A DNA stretch of 64,000 bases, taken from positions 71,658,709 to 71,722,708 of the forward strand of contig NC_090022.1 of NCBI RefSeq assembly GCF_037176765.1, given 5' to 3'. This stretch comes from Anolis sagrei (lineage: Eukaryota > Chordata > Lepidosauria > Squamata > Anolidae). Shown one piece after another: positions 22,807 through 35,808 of this stretch. Made by a program: the position numbers and the translations under genes. The notes beneath the pieces are model-generated. The model was given only the letters and a program-made list of their open reading frames with translations. It made no database searches and was not told the DNA's origin. The first letter of the stretch is position 1. Each line of letters begins with the position of its first letter.

Positions 22807-23388
22807 TGTTGTTTGGTATTGGTTGATATAATATCATGACTATTTAACAAGATAAGAATTAAACGACTTTCCAGATGTTTTTGGACTGCAAAGATCAGTA
22901 TCCCTAGCCAAGCATAATCAAAGGTGAGGAATGCTAAGAATTGCAGTTCAACATCTGTAGAGCTGCTTTGTAATATTGATATGAATCCTACCATAGTGAC
23001 TCTAAGGAAGGTGAGTATTGCACTAAATCCTTTTTTAAAAAGGACGGGGGGGGGGGGGGGGCTACAAATTATGCAACTTTTCATGCTGTAAAGCACATGT
23101 CTTTTACTCTAATGATCTCTGTTTTTCAGTCTATAAAATTATATCCTAAAATCATTTTGGCCCATGAAGATAGGATATAAAACCTGAATTCAGTGAGACT
23201 AATGCCTCTTGTAGACTTGTCATATTGTTCATGTTGCATTATGTTTATGAACGGAATGGTTTCTGATTTACATCTCAGCCATCAATTAAGTGTTCTGACT
23301 TAAAGAAATCTGCCATTTACACCTGCAATGTGAGCATAGGAATAACAATGTGAGCATAGGAATAGCAGCTTATTTATAGGGTTGCTCT

Positions 23389-23613
23389 AGAGCAGGCATT
23401 CGCAACATGTGGTCCTCCAGGTGTTTTGGACTTCAGCTCCCAGAATTCCTGATGACCCGATGAGCTGTCTAGGGCTTCTGGGAATTGGAGGCCTGAACAC
23501 TTAGAGGGTCACAGAAGCCTCAGCTTCCCAGAAGCCTCAGCTGCTTTGCCCAGTGATCAGGGAATCTGGGAGTGGAAGTCTCAAACACTTGGAAGACCAG
23601 AGTTTGGGAAGTA
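23389..23613. mobile_element. hAT-type palindromic MITE, compound
   Basis: It has gcattcgcaacatgtggtcc and ccaggtgttttggacttcag at the left and inverted matches at the right, with an extra 'cccagaagcctcagctgc' arm. It lies about 360 bp before the first C3orf18 coding exon. Confidence 0.55.
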
Positions 23614-23972
23614 CTGCTCTTGCACAAAACTGGGGAGTTTCTTGAAGCCCAAAAGTACTGTATTTATGTATTTGTTTTGGAGGAGAGGGCTGCATTTTAG
23701 CAGTGTACAATACCAAAGGCAAAAGTGCGGGATCATAAATACTGATATACTAACTAATATGCCAACTAACTAATATTTAGGAAAAGTGTTTCTATTTTTA
23801 GCATGAAGGAAGCTCTTTACAGAAGTTGGGGAACTACCAAAATATGACATGAGGAAGGGCAATTGGTCATTTCAGAAACCCCAGAGGGATTGAGCTGGTT
23901 CACATGTGCTCTAAAATAATTTGGGAGACAAAACCAGATTTTAGTGTTTTTTTTTTCTTCTTTTATTGCTAG

Positions 23973-24375
23973 GTCAGCCGGACTTCAGTTCAGAAGAATC
24001 ATTAAAAATGCAAACAATCAGAAAGGGCTTAACCATCAAGATTTGTGACTGAAAAGGAATTGTGAGACCTTCATAGCTGAAAGCTTTTGTCATTCAATAC
24101 GTCAGTGAAATAGAAAACAGGACAGAAAACACTTGCCCAAGATGAATTTCAGCACATCCACTGTGAACACTTTGTACCATGGCAGTACTGCCACTCCTGA
24201 ACCAGACCGAGGAACAACTGTAGATGCAACTGGCTCAGAAACGGCTACCATAACACCTGAAACCAGCAGCTTTAATAGCACCAAAATCCCTGATGTTGCC
24301 AGCAATAGTCCTGGCATGGGGACCATGCTGCTCTCTTTTGGCATAATCACTGTGATTGGTCTGGCTGTTGCAATG
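23973..24375 (+). CDS. C3orf18: C3orf18 first coding exon (ATG at 24142)
   Basis: C3orf18 encodes a small single-pass membrane protein of unknown biochemical function. The exon follows a long T-rich tract ending TTGCTAG at 23972. It has 169 nt of 5' UTR and codes for 78 residues from 24142 to 24375, ending at GTAAGA. The N-terminal region (residues 1-60) is Ser/Thr/Pro-rich and has N-glycosylation sequons at NFS and NST. The transmembrane segment starts at about residue 60: GMGTMLLSFGIITVIGLAVA is almost identical to human C3orf18. The full protein is 153 residues, against about 162 in human. It is homologous to SMIM29 (C6orf1) in the membrane-proximal cytoplasmic region. An in-frame TTG lies three codons upstream, but the ATG is the natural start. 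Confidence 0.95.
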
Positions 24376-25034
24376 GTAAGACAGTGTCTTTTGATGATTT
24401 TTGCATGGAATGGCTGCCTGAAGGTGGCAGGAGAGGGTGGGAAACATCTGAGTTAAGGAAGTCCTCTTTAATATTTCAGGCAGAATACAAAAATGCCTGA
24501 GGCTTGGTATATAACTTTTTGCCAGTTGCTCTGTCATGGATTCCTTGAAAGGCCTCACTTTCTGATTGCTTTGACTCAAAGAGCATGTTAGTTTTTTTAC
24601 CTGATCTGTAAGGTGAGATATAAACATTTTAATAATAAATTGGCAGTACTTCTAACTTAGGTCGGTTCCACACATATCCATTGTTTTTTCAACACTATAT
24701 CCATCCTGAAAGCCAGTTCACCCATGAGGTCACATAAGTGTGCCACATCTGATAGTTTCTTATAGACTTAGGAAGTCCATATACTTACAGGTTTCTCTAG
24801 TTTTCAAGAGCTGCCCCATACCTTTTCTTGTGCAAAAGATGCACATACTTGCCCAGTACAACAAGGAAATGACAAGTTTCCAAGGAACCGTTTGGGTTGT
24901 TGTTTCCTTCTCAAAGTATTTATGACAGTTAACCAAAGCGGGTGTGTGTGTGTGTGTGTGTGAAAAAATTCTGCTGAAAGTGTGCTTCCAAGAACCAAAC
25001 CTTTCTGTTGTTTCCTCCCCCCCCCCCCTTCCAG
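24376..25034 (+). other. C3orf18: C3orf18 intron with TG and C runs
   Basis: A (TG)n run lies at 24940-24962, and a C run at about 25017-25028 forms the pyrimidine tract of the exon 2 acceptor. Confidence 0.5.
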
Positions 25035-25060
25035 GTTTTGTATATCAGGAAGAGGAAACG
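25035..25060 (+). CDS. C3orf18: C3orf18 second coding exon (26 nt micro-exon)
   Basis: This 26-nt exon sits between a C-rich tract ending CCAG and a GTAAGT donor. It encodes VLYIRKRK plus two bases of the next Arg codon. These residues end the membrane segment and form the basic stop-transfer cluster. The phase (0 in, 2 out) fits both neighbours, and the residues match human VLYIRKKKR. Confidence 0.93.
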
Positions 25061-25414
25061 GTAAGTACTCTCTGCTCTTGAATGCAACAATGTTTCACAC
25101 CTTGTTTCTCTTCCTGGAGATTTTCTTTTGGCAATAAAAAAAGGCTGAACCAAGTGAAAAAGCTGGACCAAATGTATTTCTAGTTTCTAATGTAAAACTG
25201 GGTTTGGCAGGCATGGGAGCTTAGGGTGGGGGTAGAAATCAGCACCCTTCTTAATGTTTAATTGTAGCTCCCAGGATTCCTCATCATTGTCCATATTGAC
25301 AAGGACTGCTGGATTTCCAATCCAACAACATCTGGAAGGCCACATGTTTCCCACTCCTGGGTTTGATTCTCTAGCTACTTGACGATGAGAAAAAATCAGA
25401 AAAAATCTGTTTAG

Positions 25415-25627
<213 letters not shown>

Positions 25628-25782
25628 TGAAATCACAGCTGGTTTGCTATTGCTGGTTTTCAACAAACATCTGTGGGTTTGAGTATTTATGATCCAATAT
25701 AGTACAACCCCCCCCCCCCCCCCCCGTTGAAACAAAAATGAGGTATTATATACAATTGTTATTGTCTTTAGCAGTCTTTTGA

Positions 25783-25975
25783 GAGCTAGCTTGGTATAGT
25801 ATTTTGAGTGTTGAGCTAGGACCCTGGGACCCACTCAGCCAAGGAAATTCACATTATCTTAGAGGAAACCAACTTTGAATAAATCTTGCTAAGAAAGCCC
25901 CATGACAGTTTCACTGTAGGGGTGCCAGAAGATGGAAGTGACTGGAAAGCGCACAAGAACAGCAAAGGTTGATTG
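25783..25975 (+). repeat. tRNA-derived SINE
   Basis: It contains gagctagcttggtatagtat and gatggaagtgactggaaagc. It is a diverged copy of the 22590 family, inside the long last C3orf18 intron. A poly-C run of about 18 lies just upstream near 25710. Confidence 0.5.
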
Positions 25976-27120
25976 TTCTAGATTCTGAAAGGAGAGACAC
26001 AGAGATCCTTCAGGCACTGCTGTTATTTCTTGTTTAATACATTAGAGAACAACATGCAAAAGAGTTTTAGACAATCAACAGAAAATACCACGGTTTTAAA
26101 AGACAGATAATTCTTAATCCACTCCTGACTGGCAATCCCATTGGAAAGCATACCTTATGATTAGAAGATGGACCTGTCACTCCATCAAATTCACTCCCTA
26201 CCTAATATCTCCATCATGGACATTTTTAGAAGAATGAAATCGTTTAAAAGGATCCCTATTTAACTATGGAAATGTGCTAAGTGGCCTAAGGCAAATCCCT
26301 GTCTCTTAGAGGAAAGCAACATTGTCTCAGTCTGTTGTTGTTTCCTGTTAAGTGACCTTTGACCCATGCTGACCCTATAAATGAGAGTTCCAGGATCTCC
26401 CATCAGCTGCCTCACTCAGATCTTAGAATCTCAAGGCTGCGAGTTCCCCCATTGAATCAATCCATCTACAATGTGGCCTCCTTGTTTTCTTCCTGCTTTC
26501 CCCTTTCCTCAGTATTATAATATTTTCCAGTAAATCATGTTACCCCATGATATGTTCCAAGTTTAATTTGTTCAAAGTTTAATTTGAAGTATATAACTTA
26601 ATTTGAAGTTAAGTTGGATTTACTTCCAGTAACTACACATGGGTTCCCATCATTGAATTCTTACAAACTAATTGAATGTTAACATATTGAAAACTGGATC
26701 TTTAGAAAATTAAAATGTTATGCCATGATAATAGAAACGGATGGGAAAGAGTGATAGTAATGCCTGTAGTCCTCAGGATACATGTCCTGTAAGATTCCTA
26801 TCTCACTTCTTAGAGTTATGTTCCAATGAAACCTGAGGTGGTTTTGGAAGGCTTCCTATGTGGAATATCACTAATTCCTCCATACTATACCAGATTAAAG
26901 TAGAGTTTCTAGGGATAGGACCCAGCAACTTGCACCTTTTAGCCAATGGTGGGATAACAATGGTGGCTCTTCAAATGGTCTTGGATACAACTCCCATCAC
27001 AGCATAATAATTGGTCATGCTAACCAGGGCTGGTGGGAATTCATTTTCAATAAGATCCACAGTGTGGTATTTACCACTGAACAGTGGGTTTTTTCTCCCT
27101 GCCATAGTGCACGAAGAAAG

Positions 27121-27775
27121 AATTGTATTAAAATATTACAAAACAGTAGTAATTATACTACAATAAGAGAATAAGGAATATGAAGGGACCAATGGAATGA
27201 CTACAGACTTGATTTTGGATGGTGTGATTTTAATAACTTTTTAAAATCATTTTACTTACAGGTGGGTGGGTTTTAATTTAAATGTTATTGTATTACCGAT
27301 GCTTAATTTTTATGTTATATCCAAATGTTATTTTATGTTTTAATATGGCTACATTTTCAATTTATAGTTATTGTCTAGCTATTATGTTTTGGTTTTTACA
27401 CATATGTACGGCATTGATTTTTGCCTTTATTATGTTGGAAACTGCTTTGAGTTCCCTTAGGGGGAGAAAAGTGGTATATAAAAATAGTAAATAAATAAAT
27501 ATATTAAAATATTACAGAACAGAGAATAAGGAATAGGAACTGACAAATGAAACAACTTCAGATTATGATTTTGGGTGGCAGGATTTTAATAATTGGTTTT
27601 AAATTGTGTTGTTTTAATTTTTTGGTTTTAATGTAAATATTTATTTTATTATATGTTTATTTTTGGCATCAAATTGCTGCCTAATGTGTAAGGCTGCTCT
27701 GAGTCCCCTTCGGGGTTGAGAAGGGCAGGATATAAATGAAGTAAATAAACAAACAAACAAACAAACAAATAATAG
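27121..27775 (+). mobile_element. Two tandem L2-like 3' ends
   Basis: Two direct copies lie at about 27121-27495 and 27496-27775. Each has a lead block (attaaaatattaca, agaataaggaata, gattttaataa), then the L2-like block (gagttcccttaggggg or gagtccccttcggggttgag), then a (TAAA)n tail. Sharing of the lead block suggests tandem duplication or paired insertion. Confidence 0.6.
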
Positions 27776-28054
27776 TGTTATAATGAAATCAAGATTTTAT
27801 GTATCTCTGGATGCAACTGTCAGTTAGCCAAAACCAGCATTTTTCAGAACTGATGAGGCAGAACCATTTTGCAGAGGCTTGGGGTGAACTCTTCCCACCT
27901 GTATTACTTCCCAACTAAGCTTCTTCACTGAAGAAATTCTTGATCTAAGCCTTAGTTCTAGAAAGTGTTGGGGGTGGGATGGGCGGAGGGATAAGGAATT
28001 GTTTAGTTGATTTCACAGAGGTCTTTCTTTTCCCCATTGATTTTTCTTTGAAAG

Positions 28055-28081
28055 CCCAGCCAGCATGGACAAGAAGAGCCG
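28055..28081 (+). CDS. C3orf18: Possible C3orf18 cassette exon (27 nt)
   Basis: Between exon 3 and the last exon, a 27-nt stretch lies between TTTGAAAG and GTATGT and reads PSQHGQEEP in phase 0. Human C3orf18 has a slightly longer segment here containing PSQGP. Inclusion would give 162 residues, close to the human length. This is weak evidence; the site could be chance. Confidence 0.35.
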
Positions 28082-29404
28082 GTATGTTTCTGTGGCAGTG
28101 GTGTGACCTGTTTAGAGTAGACTCCTTTTTGTGATATAACCTTTCCTCATATAGTAGAGAAGTTGTAGTTGTTTTGGGAAGAAAATCATGGCTTGTGTGC
28201 TAAGACAGACCCACACTGACCAAAAACATTCATTTCCATATTGATAAGGAAATTTAGAGCTTGTACATCAGATCTATGAAATCAGATCTCCAGAAAATAT
28301 CAGCTTTTTGTATAATACTTAAAAAACATAGAAAAATACAAGTAGCATGGATTTATTTTCTCCATAGAGCACCTGAGTTTGGCAGAGTTGACAGCTTGAG
28401 AATGACTCTGAGTATGTGAATTGACTTTTAAAAGATGTGGTTTTTTTTCCTCCCAGACCACATTTTTGCCATGATGCTGATGGGATTTGACCACAATGTA
28501 GGATGTCACCAAAGATCAGGAGCTAAATCAGTTCTCTTTAGAGCATTTTAAAAAAATCATCTCCATTACCAGCTGCAAAGTAACTTCCCTAGAAATCCAG
28601 ACCATCTCTGCCCTGTACGAGGTTACCAACTCCTTTCTTAGACAGAGAATATTGAATTATGAAGAAGCCTCTATATTGTTACATCTGGAAAAAAATATTT
28701 AGGTGCTGTGTTGGTGTAATTTTTGCTCTCTGAAGAAGCCAGTGAAACTTAAAAGGCTTGCATGATGTATTTTATACTTTTTGTTTGGTCCAATATAACA
28801 TTTTTTTTGGGTGAATTTTGGATTTTCTTGTCTTTTCCTGCATGGACAACAGGGCTAAGCCTCAATGTGTTTCCTGTATTAAAGATACCCAAATTTTTCT
28901 ACAACAGAGGAACTTTATACAAGAAGAAGCCAAGAGTCTGGGACATAACTCTTTGTAGAGCAAGTATCGGTAGAAGATGGCCAAAGGAGTATTGCTCTGT
29001 TGTTTTTTAACAGGGCAAGCCATGGGTTTTCCTAGTTCTGCATCCAAGGTCTTGTGTCTAGCTTCCAACATACTTTCCATACCTTTTCCATAACCTCTTT
29101 GTTCCAAAGGCAAATCCTCTCTCTCTGTTTTTAGATTAATCTTTTTCCGAATTTGTCCATCTTCTCTCCCAAAAGTTATTTTGACCTCTTCTTGCCCCAT
29201 AGGTCCTCCAACAGGAATATTAGATGTAAGCTGAATTTTAAGAGCACTTGCATGATGATGCACATAACTTTTAAGAACATGGCCCACTTAATGACTGTTC
29301 TAAGATTATCCTATGAACAATTCAAACTGTGGTGCTGAATAGTGATGTGACATCCTGCAGGTTCTGGGAACGTATATGAAAGCAAAGTACACAAAGTAGA
29401 GATG

Positions 29405-29850
29405 CCTAAATTTTGTAAGGCACCCCGAGTCCTTCTGGAGAGGTGGGGTGGGATACAAATAAAGATGATGATGATAAAGATGATGATAATGATGATGATA
29501 CCAGAGTTGACCTATTGAAAGGTCTAGACTATCTGAAAGACCTTATGTGAGCATGATTACATTTTAAGTTCCTTGGGAAAGGACTTTCCTGTTGTCAAAG
29601 ACCTGTCTGGTATTGACCCATAGAAGAGCCTAATTGGTGACTGCTTCCATTCTGTGAAATTTTCTTTCAGGAGAAGTTAATCTGGCCAGACCCTTCTCTC
29701 CTTTCCATATAAGCATTTAATTGTCCTTTAACCATTTTATTGTTAGGATTTGAACTGTAGTTTGGGTGTAATCTGTGCTGTAAACTTCTTTGGGTTCCAT
29801 ATTGGGAAAAAAGTGGGGCATTAAATAAATAAATAAACCAACCATCCATC
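29405..29850 (+). mobile_element. L2-like LINE 3' tails
   Basis: The first tail is near 29415-29500 (aggcaccccgagtccttctg, ending in a GATGAT-rich microsatellite). A second at about 29690-29850 ends in (TAAA)n. Both are in the last C3orf18 intron. Confidence 0.5.
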
Positions 29851-30035
29851 CAACCAACCAATCAAGTACATAAGTTCAAATCAACATGATTTCTCTATTT
29901 GTTGACTTGGTATTCAGAAATGGATTGATTGAGTGTGTTCTCGTTAGGAGTAACTAATAGGGTACAAACCATGTGTTCCTTCTGAATTTTATTATTTATT
30001 TGTTTTCTTTTCATATCCCTCTACTTTTGTTATAG

Positions 30036-30107
30036 ACAAACCCAGGAGTGCTCCAGAGACCTAGTCGCCTTGTGTTCACAGATGTTGCAAACGCCATCAA
30101 TGCATGA
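30036..30107 (+). CDS. C3orf18: C3orf18 last coding exon
   Basis: This exon follows CTTTTGTTATAG. It encodes TNPGVLQRPSRLVFTDVANA, then INA and TGA at 30105-30107. The C-terminal block LQRPSRLVFTDVANAI matches human almost residue for residue, which fixes both gene identity and the end of the CDS. The intron before it is about 4.5 kb and carries L2 tails and an older SINE. Confidence 0.95.
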   Translation, partial: TNPGVLQRPSRLVFTDVANAINA

Positions 30108-33100
30108 ACATTTCTTTCTCAACCTGAGACATGAGAGGAGGATACCAACCAAATAGCAACTTCACATGGATAGTGACCTTCGATTCTAGCTGGGAGAAAT
30201 AGCTGAGAACCAATATATTTCAGGAACGTGAAGACTGTTGGTACTTCTGTTGCCATCCAAGTGCCCCACATGTCTGTGCTCTACGTTTTATTGGTAACGG
30301 TGATACCAAACAGTGTGCAATAGAAGATGTAAGGGTAATTGTAGATAAAATGGTCAGAATATATATATTGTGGCGGACGTGGGTTGGAAGCTAGAGCATC
30401 ACTTTCTAAGGCTTTTCTCCCTTGGGTTGTTGTGAGAGAACCCTAACTCCAGAGTTCTGCAGGCAGACCTAAGCCAATCTATGCAGTATATTTTTGGCTT
30501 CTACTGCCAATTATTTGGGTGTAACGTCTTGGAGCTGGAAGCCTGAATAATCGTTTGCCATGTTATGGCAAACATAAAATATCATCCTAGAACATCTGCT
30601 GGGTCACCTAGTTGTTCCATTTCATGTTCTTCATGTACATAGAAGCTGAACATGATCCTTCTCATTGATTTTGCCAACACAGGTGTTCTGCTAGTTACTC
30701 TTAGAGTAGTGATAATCTTGGGAGATGGTGCTGTTGATGGTGATCAGTATGGCTTGTATGTGTGTTGGAAGTGGTTTATTCATCCAAACCATCACCTCCT
30801 CTGAGCATTCATTGATACTGCAAGCAGGAGAGTCTTACAGTAGGAGCAGAAATACTAGCATAGATTTCAAGGCCAATAATCAGATTCTTCTTCAGCCAAA
30901 GACAGGGAGTCTCGGTTGAAGGGCCATCATTTTGGAAGAATACTGTGTACACATGCATGTTCTCATATACATGTAACAATCAGAAACTGGTTCTTTATAT
31001 GGAACAGGTTAAAAATCTGACCTTGACTTGTTGACTATTAGTCATCCACATTCAAAACATTTTATTTTTATTTATTTGTTTTGTTTTGACCATTTTAAAG
31101 TAGATAAGAACAAGCCAAGCCAAGTAAAACAAAACAAAAAGTCAGGGTAATGTTATATTTCTAAGTTGATAAGGGTACATGGGTGGGTTGTCTAATTTTC
31201 CAGGCTTTAAAAAAAGCCAATATTTGGTTACTATTTAAAGCCAGATGTATTTAAAGAAAGTTTTCATTGTGAACTAGGTTCCATCACTTTAAAATTGCAC
31301 ATTTAATGTTGCTTTCCAATTTGTTGTGGAAATTTATTTATGTATTTATTTATTTATTGAGGAAGTTGAGATCGCAATCTCCTTTTTTCAGAAAAGGTGG
31401 TGCTCAAATGATTAGAAGACTGGAAACTGTGTTTTGTTTCATTTAAGGATATTGGGATGGGGGAATGGGAATATGGGATAAAGAAGTATAGTTTTGCAAA
31501 TGCGCAGTGGTATGTGCTGAACTCAGCAACCTTCCACAAACTCTAAACTAGAATGTCCCTGAACCTTAAGAGTTTAATAGCAACATTCAGTTTCTTCTTC
31601 ACAGAAGATGCATGCTTCTCCACTCCCCACTAAGGGCTTACATGCTCAGGGACCTGCGGTGGCAGTCAGCTTCACTTCAGTTCACCCTTTGTAGTGTGAT
31701 CATGGCTCTGCCTATTTCTGAACCCCAATGTTATCTATTTATGTATTAATTCATTCAGATTTCAGAGTTCATTTCATTGTCTTTCCGTTTCCACAACAGA
31801 GGAGGCAAAAGAAAGCTATAATGAAAAAGGAAATGCATGACAAGCATCATAAGTCGTGTAAGGGAAAAATGATGCTGGTCTTGGACCCCCTTGTGGGTGG
31901 TGTTTGTTGCTGTCATATGTTGTGTGGACAGAAGGAGAAGGGCAAAAAATAAAATCTCGCACTTGGGAAATTGGTAGGTTAAAATCCCTTATGTTGACTG
32001 TGATCACTGTGAAAATCAATTGTCATAAGATGACATAAGCAAAACGTTATGTTCTGTTCCTTCTTTGAACTGCCCCCTCTCCATGAATATCGTGATGACC
32101 AAGAGTGGACACTGAGGGATAAGGTGGGACATTCAAGCAGCAAGAGTTAAATTGTGGGAAAGGGACGTCTGGTCTAGGGCCAGCCTGATCCGGCTGACAG
32201 AGAGTCCTAGGATTGCCCTTGTGCCTCCTCAAAGGTCTGCTCCAGTGGGAGATCCTTGAACTGTTCTTTACTGTTAGGGCCCAAAGTATTACACGATGAG
32301 TGAAGATTTTTGTGTGAAGTTAACACATTTTATGCTGTTTGGAACCCAGCCAAAAACCACTGGGGAAGTGTATTGCTTATTAAGATGGGGGAAGTGCAGT
32401 CTGATACAAGCAGGGTTTCACGCTGAGAGATATGAAGTGGTTTGCTTATTGATGTGTGTGCGCGCATGAGAGAGAACGAGAGTGAATAAATGAATATAAA
32501 TCTATATGTATGCTTGTCTATATCTTGGCTTTTCTCTTTTGAGCTCCTAAGACAACTAAGAAAAACAGATCCAGCCTCACTTCTTCCAGTCTCTTCTTGA
32601 AACTGAAACGGGCACTCGAACCCATCCCTCATGATCTCAACTCAGTTTTCCCCGCCTCCTTGCTGAAGAGTGCTTGTTTGACCTATTTGTTTTGTGAAAG
32701 AGCAAGGCTTTAAATCACATGAGACTGGATCTGTCTGACAGATACAAGACACTCAGTTGTCTCCCAGATGAGTTAGTGGTGTGATCTATGCAACACATGC
32801 ATCGGTATATCAGTGCTATGGGTGTATTGTCATTTGATGGGTTTTTCAATACACGCAGTTTGTCAGTCAGATGTGAAATCTGCTCTAGGCTTGTGCAATA
32901 ATTGTGTGGAGGTCTGTAAGGCATACAGCTGGTTGTGTGAATATATGCATCACATAACTCCATTAAATGGAACGTCTTGGCTGGTTTCACTCTTCTTACT
33001 CCTGTAGATCTTCCAGCCTTTTGAGATATATCTATAATAATCACTGTAGGAAAATGGAATTATAATGAAACCTTTTAAGAAACCCTTTCCTAAGGGCTTT

Positions 33101-33374
33101 CATGCAAACATGAGCAGCTCACTTTGCTCTAACAGTCCTATTTAACATCCCTTTTGAACAACAAGGAGTCTGTTGAATCTACAGTTCACAGTGGACCCTA
33201 ATTAACCTTTTTCTGACAGCCCTGTGCTGCAAAATAATAAGTCAGGCGGCATTACATAGAGAAGGGGAAGTGGGAACTATATGTTTCATTATCACTTGCA
33301 TTGGTGATGTTGGCTGCAGCTAACAGGAGTTTGAGCACATTAATATTTGGAGGGCCACCAATGACAACTGATGA

Positions 33375-33376
<2 letters not shown>
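30108..33376 (+). other. C3orf18 3' UTR and start of convergent intergenic region
   Basis: No further exon was recognised. An AU-rich stretch with repeated ATTTATTT lies at 31330-31359 and could be an AU-rich stability element if transcribed. A candidate AATAAA lies at 31948-31953. The true polyadenylation site cannot be chosen from sequence. The rest has no repeat I can name. Confidence 0.35.
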
Positions 33377-33416
<40 letters not shown>

Positions 33417-33957
33417 TAGAAACATAAGAAGATGAGTCCACAGCAGACAAGATCACTGCTGGCTGTTGTATTGGATCACACGTCGGACACTTCCCAAGTG
33501 TCTAGGACTGTGTGATGTATCGGCGAATAATCCGTGCAGATCCCAGTAAGGTGGCCTTTTGCAGCTGGCAGATGGCAATCTTGTCAGCACCAATTGTGTT
33601 TAAGTGCAGGCCAAGGTCTTTAGGCACCACACCCAGTGTGCCAATCACCACTGGGACCACCCTTACTGGTTTGTGCCAGAGTTTTTGCAGTTCGATCTTT
33701 AAATCCTCATATCGTGTCAACTGTTCCAGTTGTATCTCTTCAATCCTGCTGTTGCCTGGGATTACAACATCAACGATCCACACTCTGTTTTTTAACACGA
33801 TTGTGAGGTCAGGAGTATTGTGCTCCAAAACCCGGTCAGTCTGAATTCGGAAGCCCCAGAGTAGTTTGACGTGTTCATTTTCTGTAACTTTTTCAGGCTT
33901 GTGATCCCACCAGTTCTTTGTCGCAGGCAAATGGTATTTGTGGCACCAGTTCCACAA
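33377..33957 (-). mobile_element. R4-type LINE 3' end with endonuclease domain
   Basis: The minus strand is open for about 150 codons: MWNWCHKYHLP, then the restriction-like endonuclease core NTPDLTIVLKNRVWIVDVVI, then VRVVPVVIGTLGVVPKDL and LQKATLLGSARIIRRY. This order is typical of the R4 clade, a lineage known from Anolis. The 3' end is followed by a (GAT)n tail, seen as (ATC)n at about 33376-33416 on the plus strand. The 5' part is lost. Confidence 0.75.
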
Positions 33958-35407
33958 TAATAAATAAATAAATAAAGTTATTATTATTACTATTATTAAC
34001 TGGTGACTTCCATGTCAGGAGGCAATAAGTAAGTCCTGATTTCAAAGAGTTGTCTTTGGTACTGATGTCCACTCCCCAAAAGGGTTCAGCACTTTGGATA
34101 GTATCTTCAAGGACGCGACTAGATAGATTTGCCATCCCACTGACTCGGAAACTACCAACTGAATATTCTGAAGGTCACAGGTTTCCCACCAAAGCCTGCC
34201 ATAGAGTCTGCTGAGTATCAAATGAAGGAAATGGGAGCAGCAGGCTCTTTTCTGAGCTGCTATAAGGCAACTTAGATCTGTGAAGTTTTGTCCATGGTCC
34301 CCATACCCCCAATTCAAAAAGCTTTGGATGTCTTTTTCTCTTTTTTTTCCAGAAATAGACAATTTGGCTATTGACACCATCTGAGAATGGCATTTCACAG
34401 TTGCATATAGTAGCAGACCAAATTCTCAGGCCCCTCTAGGTTTGGCAGAGTTAAATGTGACAAGGATTTCCTCTTCTGCTGCTTCTTTTTCCACAATGAT
34501 TTCATTGCTTCTTAAGCATTCTCATCACGGAAGCAAAAAAGAAACAAAAAGGTGCAACTGGAAGATGTAATGTATTCCCCAAAGGCAACAATATGCTCCA
34601 TGAAGTGCTATTAACTGAAATCCTTGCAATTCTCAGGCACTTGAAAGCACAGTGATTAACTTGCTGCATATGTGAGATGAGCATGCACATTCATTCATCG
34701 GCTATTTCTGCAAAAGAAACAACGGAACAATTTTGGGCCCTACGTCTGTTGAACTGCAACCCCCATCATCTCCCAGCCAGCATGGCCAAATAGCTGTGGA
34801 TTCTGGAAGTTGTAGTTCAATGGCTCTGGAAGGTGTGAGACTGATATAAGTAGAAAATGCCTTTTTAGGGCAGGGAATAGCCTAAGCCCAGTTGTTTGTC
34901 TCAAATACAATAGACCTGTTGAATCAACAAGAATTTGGTAAGCAGGCATTTCTGTAAATTGCATTGATTCAACAAGTCTATTCTAATTGGAACTAACTAT
35001 TGGATTAGGGCCAGTGGGGACTGTTGTCTGTTCCCTTCATCCTGCCAACTCTGTCCTCTGTTGAAAGCTTTGTGGTAAGGTAGTGCTGATGTCTTTATCA
35101 AAAGAGAAGGGCCAGTGTATGTGTGTTTGTGTGTGTGTGTGTATGTTTGTGGGAGAGTGTGTGTGTGTGTGTTGAGCTTGTGCCGCAGTATTCTTCTAAT
35201 GCAATAGGCCCTCCTTACGGGGTACTTTGAAGCACCTGCATAATGGTAGGATAATTGTTACAATAACATGTATCTGTATTTGAGATGTTATTAAAATATT
35301 TATGTGAAATCAAGTATGACTTTTGCTTTCTCTTCTTCAACCTTTGGAGTTTTGAAAGATCGTCTCTTAGCTATAACAGTTTGTGGTTTGTGGCAGACTA
35401 CTCAAAA
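33958..35407. other. Convergent intergenic DNA
   Basis: An AATA/TTA-rich joint lies next to the R4 end, with a hAT-MITE fragment near 34735-34835 and TG runs at 35118-35172. At about 34440-34530 the minus strand has an acidic frame (VEKEAAEEEILV) with no in-phase acceptor. Confidence 0.4.
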
Positions 35408-35695
35408 GGAGGCATAGCAGGTTAAACTGCTGAGCTGCTGAACTTGCTGACCGAAAGGTTAGCGGTTCGAATCCAGGGAGCAGGGTGAGCTCCCACTGTT
35501 AGCCCCAGCTTCTGCCAAACTAGCAGTTTGAAGACATGCAAATGTGAGTAGATCAATAAGTACTGCTTCTGCGAGAAGGTAACAGCACTCCATGCAGTAA
35601 AGCTGTCTACATGACCTTGGAGGTGTCTACGGACTACCCCGGCTTGTCGGCTTAGCAATGGAAATGAACACCCCCCCCCCCACCTGAACGAACAA
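35408..35695 (+). repeat. Sauria tRNA SINE, near full length
   Basis: It has the tRNA-like head (A-box region, B-box ggttcgaatcc), then gtgagctcccactgttagcc, catgcaaatgtgagtagatc and the 'taccccggcttgtcgg' region. Such SINEs share their 3' end with BovB, which is also present here. Confidence 0.75.
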
Positions 35696-35808
35696 CAACA
35701 AATGCTATTACAGACTATCAGTTCCCAAATGCCCTCCCCCCCTATATATGTACACACATGCACACATAACACCTTCCTTTATCTACCGAAAATCAGAGGC
35801 TTATCTAA

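Noticed and set aside
33378-33416. CRISPR-like short repeat
   Set aside because: It is an (ATC)n microsatellite at the end of an R4 LINE, without spacers, in a vertebrate genome.
35420-35490. tRNA gene candidate
   Set aside because: The tRNA-like boxes belong to the head of a Sauria SINE, with no intact cloverleaf or terminator.
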